Shown here in pieces: positions 1 to 8,548 of a DNA stretch of 27,107 nt. The DNA is taken from NCBI GenBank assembly GCA_008000375.1, contig SMOI01000403.1, positions 1 through 27,107 of the forward strand. The letters are read 5' to 3'. This stretch comes from Poteriospumella lacustris (lineage: Eukaryota > Sar > Chrysophyceae > Chromulinales > Dinobryaceae). Positions within the stretch are counted from its first letter, which is position 1. The number at the start of each line of letters is the position of its first letter. Made by a program: the position numbers and the translations under genes. The notes beneath the pieces are model-generated. The model was not told the DNA's origin. It worked only from the letters and a program-made list of their open reading frames with translations, and searched no databases.

Positions 1-3000
1 ATGGTCGTCGAGAACGCGTCGTTCAGCGTCGTGCAACTCGCCGCCGACGACCTCGCGAAGCTCTCGACGACGGTGGCGGGTGACTCGAAGATCGACGGGG
101 CGCGCATGGACCGTCTGCTGGCCACGCTGCCCCCTGCCAATGTACGTTGAGCCGCCGTGTGTCTGTTTGTCTCTGTGTCGCGGTGTGTCTCACTCTGTGT
201 GTGTCTAACGCTGTGTGTGTCTCGCTGTGTGTGTCTCGCTGTGTCTCGGGTCAGGTGCGTTTGGTGGGCGGCCGTGTCTCGACCACCACCGCTGCGGAGC
301 GGTACCACGTCTACGCGACGACGATCGCCTCGGTCGACAGCGTTTTCGCTGCGGAGGCGGCGGCGGCGAAGAAGGCGGCCACCCGCCGCGACGGCGACGG
401 TTTCGACTACGACGACGACGAAGCGGCGGCGGTTGCGGCGGTGGCGGAGGGGCGTACGCCGCCGCGTGCGGCGGGGGCTGCCGAGGCGGTGTTCTCCGTC
501 TCGTACGACGGCGACGTGGTGGCCGGTGGCGCGTTCACGGCGGACCACGGCCGCTTCAGCGTGCAGGACGGACACGCGACGGTGCAGGGCCACCTCAGCG
601 TCAGCGCCGACCTCACCGCGCAGGGCAAAGTCGTCGTCGAGGACTCGTTGCTGCTCGGCACGAGCCTGTCGCTGACGCCCGCGGGCATCTCCATCGACAC
701 GACCAGCAGCGGCGACGGCAGCGGCAGTGGCGACGGGGGCGCGGTGCTCTTCGATCTGAAGACGCGCCACGAGGGCTTCAACGGTACCTTTATCGACCTG
801 CACGCCGCAGGAGACAACGCGGTCTTCCTGCGGACGAAGGTACGCGGCCAGACGACGTTTCAGGTGTCGGCGCGGGGCGACGCGGAGATGGCGCGGCTGC
901 GGCTGTCGTCCGGCGGCATCGACGTGCAGGCGGGCGGCGTCCACGTGCACGGCGGCGGGCTGCAGGTGGCGGGCGGTTTCACGTTGACGAGCGGAGCGTT
1001 TCACATCGCCGGCCAACCGTTCGAAGCCGGCAGCGTCGTCGGCCACATCGACGACGACCACCGCCGCAGCAACGAGCCCGCGGTGGTGGTGCCGGGCGGC
1101 GAGCGCAGCGCGTTGGTCGGTCGCGTGAGCCGCGCCGGCGCCTTCACCGGCGACGTGCTGTCGCTGTCCGTCGGTAACGCCACCTCGGGGCCGTTTCAGT
1201 TTTGGGCATGTCGCCGCGGCGACGACGGCGGTCGCGTCGTGGCGTCGTTGTCGTCGGAGGGGCAGCTGCGGACGCAGTCGGTGCAGACGCAGGGCGCGCT
1301 GCAGGTGCACGGCGCGGCGCAGCTGCTCGGTCGCCTGCAGATGCAGCCGGTCGTCGTCGTCCCGTCGCCCATCGCCACCGCCGACGCCGAAGCGTCGTCA
1401 TCGACGCCGCGCTGGGCCGTGACGCTGCCCGCCGAGGCGGCGTACGTCACCGTCCGCAGCCCCATCGCGGCAGAGGCGGCGGCGGGGGCGATTCTGCTGC
1501 AGGTGCCGCCGGCGCAGCGGGTGCCCGGCCGCCTCGTCGTCGTCGCCAACGACGCCGCGGCGCACGTGCTGCTCATCGAGCGCCTCCCCGGCGCCGTTGG
1601 CTCCGCTGGCTCCGCTGCTGGCGCTGCTGGCTACGACAGCGACGAGCGGTTCCACCGGCTGCCGCCGCAGACGACGCTGTGGCTGCTCGTCGACAGCGAC
1701 GGCCGCTGGACCGACGTGGCCGCCCTGCGCGCGCCCGTCTCGTCGCTGCAGAACGTGCGCAGTTTCACCGCGGCGAACGACCTCCACGTGGGCAACGTGA
1801 CGCTGGGCGCGTTCCGCCTCGCGGCGTCGTCGCTGGCGCGCGGCCGGCTGCCGGTCGTCGGCGCCGACGGGACGCTCGTCGACTTTGAGCGCCTCAGCTT
1901 CGTCAAGGGCGTGCTCGCCACGCCCGCGTTGAAGGCCGAGCGCCTGGCGGGCAACGTCGACGCGCGCGGCTTCGAACTGCGCAACGCGGTGCTCGTGACG
2001 CCGCAGCTGCGCGGCGGGCGGTGGACGGGGCTTGAGGCGCTGTCGCTGGACCCGGCGACGCTCGCGGGCGGCCACGGCGTGCTCTACACCGACGCAACGG
2101 GCAACGTACAGGCCGCGTCGGGTGTGCAGTTCGACGCGCAGGGCCGCCTGAAGACGGCGTCGACGTGGAGCGAGGACGTCCACGGCGGCGGTTTCACGCT
2201 GCGCAACGTGTCGCTCGCCGACGTCGCCGCGTGGCACAGCGTCGGCCCCGCGACGGTGGAGGGGGCGTTGCGGTTGACGTCGCTGCCGAACACGCGGCGG
2301 GCCAAGGCGCACAGCGTCCTCTGCTACGAGCGCGCGACGGGCCGCGTCGTCTCCTGCGAAGACGTCGACGGCGGCGGCGGCGGCGGCGTGGCGGACGTAC
2401 GCGACAGCGGCGCCTTCCTGCGCGCCAACCCCGCGACGCAGACGGTGGCGCTGCCCGCGGGCCACACGTTGGCGATCCGTCGCCTGCGCGCGGGCGACGA
2501 CAGCGACGCTGCGTCGTCGACAGCGGCGGCGGCGGTAGCGGCGATCGACGTGGGCGGCGTGCGCTTCAGCGGCGCGGAGCCCGTCGCCTTCGACGTCGAC
2601 GTGTCGTTGCCGCGCGTCGCGGCGCTGACCGTCGCCGGAGCGCTGACGTTGAGCGGTCTGACGCGTCCCGCGTCGACAGCGTCGGCGACGGCGACGGCGG
2701 CGGCGCCGCGGCTCTTGACGGTCGACGGCAGCGGCCGCGTCGCCGCCCTCGACGCGTCGGTGACGTCGTCGGTGGCGGCGGCGGAGGCGGTGCACGTGCC
2801 GCGGCTGTCGGTGGAGCAGCTGCAGCTGCCGGTGGCGGCGCGGTGGAACCTGCGACAGGCGACGCTGGCGAACGCGACGATCGACGTGTCCAGCGTCGCC
2901 TTCGTCGCCACCGGCGGCGACGCTGCCAGTGGCGGCGCTGGCGACGGTGGCGACGGTAGCAGCGGTGGCGCGGTGGTGGCGCTGCCGTCGCTGCGGGTGC

Positions 3001-5512
3001 CGCGGTTGGAGGTGACGAGCGCGGGCCTCGCGGTGCGCGGCGGCGTGTTCAACGTGACGACGACGGCGGCGGTCGTCGTCGCGACGCCGACGCAGACGCT
3101 GCGGCTCACGGCGCAGGCGCTGCACCTCACCGCCGCGGCGGAGGGCGGCCTGTTCCTGCACGGCGTCACCCCGTTGGCGGCCACAGCGGCGGCCACAGCG
3201 GCGACGGCGGCGGCGTCCAGTGCGCGCGGCGGCCACAACGAAGCGGCGATGGCGGCGGCGGACGCGGCGATTGCCGCGGTGCACGCGGCGCATCGCCAGC
3301 GCATCGCCAGCGCCTCGGCCGCTGTGGCGACTGCGGCGACTGCGGCGACTGCGGCGACGGCGGCGGCGACGTTGAGCGAGGAGGAGCGGCGCGAGGCGGC
3401 GGCGCTGGGCGGCGGCGTCGACGAGGTCGTCGCGTGGCACCTGCGGCAGACGGCGGCGCAGTGGCAGCGCGAGCACGCCGCCTGGCAGCAGGAGACGGCC
3501 GCCTTGGCGCGTGCCCAGGCGCAGCGACATGCGCTACGCTCCACCGTCGCCTCGACCGCGGGCAGCGCCGCCAACGGCGACGAGGCGGCGGCGTCGGCGT
3601 CGTCGTGGGCGGCGCTGGCGATCGACCGGGCGACCGGTCGCGTGGGCCTCGTCCCCGCGACGACCACCGCCACCGCCACCGCGAACGGCAGCGACGACGT
3701 CGATTGCGACGCAACAGCGGCGGCGGAGGCGGCGGCGTTGGCCGCGGCGGCGTCGGTCGTCGCGTCGGTGGCGGCGTCCACGGCGACGACGACGCAGAAG
3801 ACGCTGGCGCTGCTCGCCGCCCACCGCGACGCCCACGTCGAGGCGCAGCGACGCGCCACCGCCGCCGCGGAGGAAGCCGCCGCGGCGGCGAAGGCGCGTG
3901 AGGCGCACGAGGCGACGTACCGCTTTGCCTACGACGCGGCGACGGCGACGTGGGACGCGCGCGGCCGCCACGTCGCCGGCGTCGGCGGTTTCACCGCGCA
4001 GACCGCCACCCTCACGGCGCTGGCCGCCTCCGCCCCCTCCGCGGCGGTGACGGGCGACGCGGCGGTTGATGTGGTGACCGTCAGCGCGCAGGGCGAGCTG
4101 CAGCGGGCGACCGCGACGCAGCGCGTGCGCCTCGGCGACGTCGCCGTGACGACGACGCTGACGCTGCCGCCGCGCGTCGTGCTGCCCTCCGCCGTCGGTG
4201 GCAGCGGCAGCGGCAGCGGCAGCGGCGGAGCGGCGTTGCTGGCGGTGGACCGGGCGACGGGCGTCGTGGCGCCGTTGAGCCGCGACGCGTCGCTGGCGAC
4301 GTTCACCGCGACGACGCTGCAGACGACGACGCTGCAGCTGCCCGCGACGACGGACGCTGCGACGGCGGCGGCGGATGCGGACGCGACGCTGACGGTGGCG
4401 TCGCCGGTGACGTTCACCGAGCCGCTGTTCCTGCCGAACCTCCTCGTCGACGCCACCGCCGCCGCTGGGGCCGCCACCGCTTCTGCTGCGCAGCGGAAGG
4501 GGCCGGACGTGCTGCTGGTGACGGACGGCGACACGGGCGAGGTGCGCGCCACGACGGCGCTGCGCCTGACGACGTCGAGCAGCGGTAGCGGCGGTGGTCG
4601 TCGTGGCGCATCGGCGAAGGCGGCGGCGGCCGCGGCGGCCGCGGCGCTGGGCGTCACCGTCGACGTGACGCAGAGCGCGCTGTACCTGCGCCACCTGTAC
4701 CCGCTGCCGGCGGCTACGGCGACAGGGGCGGCGGGGGCTTCAGGGGCGGGTGAGGCGGCGACGCTGGTGATCCACGACGCGGTGCTGGACTCGGTGACGA
4801 TCACCGGCGACCGCAGCGTCATCGAAGACGTCGCCGAGCTGACGACGACGACGCTGACCGTCAAGGACTTCGGCGACTTCCGCGGCGACGTTATCGTCGG
4901 CGGCAGTGTCAACGTGCGCGGCTCGGTCATTGGCCGCGGACCCTACGTCGACTCGTCCGACCGGCGGCTGAAAACGAACATCGCACCGCTCACGACGACG
5001 ACGATGATGGACAAAGTGATGCACCTGCGGGCGGTAAGTTGTCGGTGATGTATCGTTGGTGAAATGTACATGGCCATTGAGTCTAACGGTGAATCAACGG
5101 TGATGTGTGTCTCTGTGTGCTGTGTGTTGTGTGGTAGGTGAGCTATGACTGGAAGAACGAGACGGAGAGAAGCAGCGGGCGGCGGGAGATCGGGTACATT
5201 GCGCAGGAGGTGGAGGCCGTGTTTCCCGAGCTGGTGTACCCGCTGCCGTCGGCGATGGTCGGCGGTGGTAACGCCACCGCCGCGGAGGACACGGAGGAGG
5301 CGTACAAGGGCGTGGCGTACAGTCGCTTGTGTGTGGTGGCCCTCGAGGCCGTGAAGGAGCTGCACACGGCCGCCGTGGTGCGTGAAGACGCGGAAAAGGC
5401 GAAGGCCGCGGCGTTGGCGGAGAAGGTGACGACGTTGGAGACGCAGGTGGCGACGTTGACGGCCCAAGTGGATGCGCTCATGCGCCTCGTACAGGCCCAG
5501 GCTCAGCAGTAG
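1..5512 (+). CDS. Phage-tail-fibre-like protein with C-terminal peptidase S74 (intramolecular chaperone) domain; three exons, 5' end probably outside window
   Basis: I read the gene as exons 1-141, 255-5033 and 5138-5512, all joined in phase 0, giving about 1764 residues. The ATG at base 1 may be internal, so the true start is probably upstream. The open frame running into exon 2 from base 147 is intronic and should not be used as a start. The shaft is Ala/Thr/Gly/Val-rich with short beta-like strands and a recurring D-x-x-T/S-G-x-V motif. Two Ala-rich helical stretches lie at about 3180-3560 and 3715-3920. From residue about 1614 comes SDRRLKTNI, then VSYDWK, GYIAQEVEAVFPELV and VAYSRLCVVALEAVKEL. 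This is the standard S74 order, with Ser1615 and Lys1620 five residues apart as in the family's self-cleavage dyad. A heptad-like coiled coil ends the protein. Known family role: the domain trimerises fibres (phage tail spikes, animal MYRF) and cuts itself off. No transmembrane segment is visible. Cellular role is unknown; a surface or secreted fibre is an inference. Confidence 0.82.
142..254 (+). other. Intron 1 of the S74 gene (GT-AG, phase 0)
   Basis: Donor GTACGT follows an AAT codon at 139-141, and the acceptor TCAG ends at 254. Frame 1 of exon 1 would hit a TGA at 148-150 if unspliced, while splicing joins it to the long open frame at 255. The intron is a GTGTGTCTC-type low-complexity run. 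A CTAAC branch-like motif lies at 205-209, about 45 bases before the acceptor. Confidence 0.75.
5034..5137 (+). other. Intron 2 of the S74 gene (GT-AG, phase 0)
   Basis: Donor GTAAGT follows the GCG codon at 5031-5033, and the acceptor GTAG ends at 5137. Removing it restores the S74 sequence LRA|VSYDWK, the expected junction inside the domain. Unspliced reading stops within 15 bases. A CTAAC branch-like motif lies at 5083-5087 and the 3' third is GT-rich. Confidence 0.9.
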
Positions 5513-6350
5513 TAGTGTAGTTGTCTGTGTCCTCGTCAGCTCCCGTCCGTCTGTGTATTGTTGTATTCTCTTCTTCTTCTTTGTTTGTTTATTTGTTTGT
5601 TTTCTGTCCCACGTGTCTCCCTCGTAACGTAACGTAGCACGTGATAATATACGAAACAAATCAACGACATACGGTGAGTTCTTGACATTCGGTGAAACTT
5701 CGCCGTAATCAGCGAAAGTGAGGTCGGTCAGGTCATCTGCACGGGGACGGGTATTACGGGTGACTCTCAACTGCCATAGGAATCGTTGCCCGCATACACA
5801 CACGTTCCTCTCAAATCTCAAATGTTGCCTCTCCACTCTGCGTTTTCGGTGTGGGCAGCGCACAAGGCGACAGCAACTCGCTGTTTGGCCCGTTTTAACC
5901 TTCTACCGCCCTTCCGGCCTCTACTAACATAACTGACACTTCCGTGGTAACTAACGGTAGGCCTCTCGTGCGGCATCTACTGTATTGCACATGTACTACG
6001 GTGGTACTGTATGTACTGTACTGTACAGTACCGTACAGCACAGTACATACAGTACCACGGTAGAGCGGAGTCGGTGCGCGGCTCTCTCCTTTAGAAACGA
6101 AAGTGAAGCCTAACTTGACGGTGTGTCGCGTGACACCCGTTGGCTTTGTCTTTGAGACGACGGCGACTTTGGACTCGATTGGAGAGGATGCAGTATCGCC
6201 GCAGGCGCTGCAGCTGCAGCTGCTGGGAAACCAGTACCTTAGCCGGTTTTTTTGCAACAGTCGCAAAAGTGCATCATCGTCGCGTTTCATCCTCGACCTC
6301 GGACAAGAACGATAACTGAGTAATGCGAAATCATTTCGCAATCAAACAGC
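5513..6350. other. Downstream region of the S74 gene, no convincing gene
   Basis: The stretch just after the stop is T-rich (TTTGTTTGTTTATTTG-like, about 5570-5605) and probably holds the 3' UTR and polyadenylation area, though I see no canonical AATAAA. Base composition falls sharply from the G+C-rich gene to mixed sequence. Apart from the hairpin at 5999-6060, I see no supported coding sequence. Short open frames here have no recognisable motifs. Confidence 0.5.
5999..6060. repeat. Long perfect-like hairpin (28-base arms)
   Basis: Arm 5999-6026 and arm 6033-6060 are reverse complements at 26 of 28 positions, with a six-base loop. The arms are themselves built of ACTGTAC/GTACAGT units. It could be an RNA hairpin, a small foldback element or a cruciform. 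No coding frame explains it. Confidence 0.85.
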
Positions 6351-6502
6351 TTGAAATTTTATCATGCCATCGATTTGCCCCTTCGGAAGAGGCAATGTCG
6401 ATTTGCGCGGGAAAAGTCACTTCCAAGGCCTTGGCTAAAAGGTTCAATTTGCTTTCCAGCACGATTCGTAGCTAGAAAAGCCGAGCAGCCCAAGGTGCAG
6501 TT

Positions 6503-7801
6503 TTGTACGAGAATACTGGAAGACCCCCACAATTATCTGAACACTCAAGAGAAATCGTTATAACAACAACTGACACTGCGCCATACAGAATGTCAATCGA
6601 GGAAGTCACTGAGCTGATGGAAAGCACTCGCAAAAACCGAGGCGATGGACCGAGGCGTATCACCACACGCTTTGCCTCCAATTAGGTCACGATCTCTGAA
6701 CCGATGGAAGGAAGAAATGGGTTTTGAAGTTGTGAATGCTGAGTATACAACCACAGCAAGAGCAGCAGCGACGGCATCGATTAGGAATGTCATTCTTCGC
6801 CATGTCGCATGTTGCACTGAATGTTCTCAACGTACCACCAGTGAAGTTTCACCGTCGGGGCAACCGATAAAACTGGAACGAAAGCTATTGTGTTGAAGAC
6901 AAGTCCCCGCTGGGAACAAAAGCGAAGAACAAACCAACCAAATCGTGGCCCCTAAAAGGAATACGACATTCGGGCTGTATACAATCAAGATCTATGTTAC
7001 AATCAATGGAAATGGAGGCATTTTCACCCCGTCTTCATCATACAAGACGATGGTCGAAAACAGCTGCGAGATCCATGAGGTTCCTGAACTTGGAGCCACA
7101 GCCGCGATTGCTACCAGAGGCTTCATCGCTTTCCTGAAGAGTCCTACTGGCAATGAGTCGTTTTTTCGATAGATCACAACTACGTTAATGATATCGGTGT
7201 GTACCCGAACATCCAGCGTGGTAAGGGCTGGGTAAAGAGATCTGTTACTTACAGGGAGCAGGCACAAGAAGACAAGAGCTAAAGGCCTGAAATGGTGCGC
7301 GGTTCTCGAGAGCCGCGCCACCAGAGAAAGTGAAACCGCTCCTAAACCCAGATCTCTATCTAGGTCTAGGACGCCGCAGGGAGAGTGGCGGCCACAGGTG
7401 GTGGGCGATATCGACAAAGCTTATCCTTCTGTTGGATCTCTTCCAGCCTTCTGGAAAGTAGATGGTGAGCAGTTGAAACAAAAGAGCCCCATGTTCAAGC
7501 AAAACTTCGAGACAAGAATATTCACGTTGGTAAGGCACCTCACAGGTGCACCGCAATCTTCCAAGAGTGTGACGCAGGGAACCTATTTAAGGCAGCGAAA
7601 ACGGTCAATCGAAAAACAATAAAAGACAAGGTGATCGTTGACAGTATCGTGAAGGATCGCGTTAGTGAAATATTCCGCAACCACAACCAGCAAATGAATG
7701 CTGCCGCCGTGAAGCCGACTACAAGCGCATCAAAAGCGAAGACATCCAAAAAGAAACCTACTAATCGATTTATTGCGACAGAGCTGCACGGAAGGATTTA
7801 A
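6503..7801 (+). pseudogene. Decayed coding sequence of unrecognised family
   Basis: Several plus-strand stretches look protein-like but switch frame or stop. One is 6503-6685 (contains MSIEEVTELMESTRKN). Another is 6945-7172 (contains TINGNGGIFTPSSSYKTM and ELGATAAIATRGFIAFLK). A third is 7398-7622 (GDIDKAYPSVGSLPAFWK). An overlapping frame about 7499-7801 has a Lys-rich C-terminus (KDKVIVDSIVKDRVSEIF, then SKAKTSKKKP). The repeat at 7221-7397 interrupts the series. The style resembles a degraded transposase from a protist DNA transposon, but no catalytic motif can be named. An intron-rich real gene is the alternative. The frames are not joined here. Confidence 0.3.
7221..7397 (+). repeat. 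Dispersed repeat, copy 1 (starts GTAAGGGCTG, ends CCACAG)
   Basis: It shares ordered blocks with 18629-18854: GTAAGGGCTG, GAGATCTGTT, TTACAG, CCAGATC and finally GGACGCCGCAGG-(G/A)-AGAGTGGCGG. Spacing between blocks differs. This copy begins with a splice-donor-like GTAAGG and ends with CACAG. It lies between two fragments of decayed coding sequence. It could be a SINE-like or other non-autonomous repeat. Confidence 0.6.
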
Positions 7802-8028
7802 AAGGAGTTAAACAAATGAAGGACAATGCTCGTATCACATTAATGGTCGGTAAGGAGGTAATGTTTTGGTGGCCTATATTGTCTGTATTCTGGTCAGCGG
7901 ACTCACTTCAGACAGAAGGTATGCTGGACAGCAAGTTTACCATGCACTGAATAGTTCCTCTAAGGTTGCTTCCGTACAGGTTATTCTGATTTTGGATTAC
8001 TGCCCCGCCCATCATTTTTATAACCCGC

Positions 8029-8055
8029 AGAAACACGAAACTGTCACGAAACTGC
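8029..8055 (+). repeat. Left edge of recombinase element: 15-bp direct repeat plus 11-bp tandem half-sites
   Basis: AGAAACACGAAACTG at 8029-8043 equals 10863-10877. CACGAAACTG at 8034-8043 is repeated at 8045-8054, a period of 11 bases or about one helical turn. TCACGAAACTG at 8044-8054 is the reverse complement of 10911-10921. The layout suits paired recombinase binding; function is inferred. Confidence 0.7.
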
Positions 8056-8548
8056 ACTGACACGACGATGATGTGACTACATGACTACGTGACACGACGA
8101 CGATGATGCTGTTGCGATCGTCGTTTGTGAAATCGTCTAAGTCCTGGAGATTGACTGAAATCACAACTTTTTAGAAGAATCAAGTCACCATCAATTCTGA
8201 AAATTGATACTCTATCCTATTTCGTGACGAGAAAAACGAATATGCAAGAAAAGTGAGCATCTATCTGCGCCATTTTTGTGGATTTTGTTTTTCTCAATTT
8301 TCTCGCGAACGGCTGCGAGTTGAGGCCTCCCACTGCGCCAGCAGATAGACCGCGGAGGGCCAAATCTGGGGAAATCTGGAACATCTGCGAAGGTATGAAA
8401 TGGGGTGAGCTGGAATCTGCAGCGTTCCTCTTGCTGGTCAAGCTGTTCTCGGACCTCCCTTCTTTCCTCGCAGCTTATCGATCTCTGTATGATGAAGTCA
8501 AGAATCAGACATGCATGCTAATTCAACTTAAGTGGTTAATTTATCGTT
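8056..8548. other. 3' flank of the recombinase gene inside the candidate element
   Basis: A CGACGATGATG-like low-complexity stretch lies at about 8061-8105, followed by AT-rich sequence. Short open frames exist on both strands (8278-8664 plus, 8217-8441 minus), but neither shows a motif. The first runs into the recombinase gene antisense. I see no gene to support. Confidence 0.4.

Noticed and set aside
147-254. Start of the S74 protein at base 147, giving a Cys/Val-rich leader that resembles a signal peptide
   Set aside because: The leader is translation of the GTGTGTCTC-rich intron 1; the in-frame exon upstream and the splice signals explain it better.
1398-3530. 710-codon open frame antisense to the S74 gene, and similar long frames at 2324-3859, 3534-4694 and 3929-4930
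   Set aside because: Very G+C-rich DNA lacks stop codons in most frames. These are Arg/Ala-rich shadows without motifs, while the plus strand has splice sites and a real domain.
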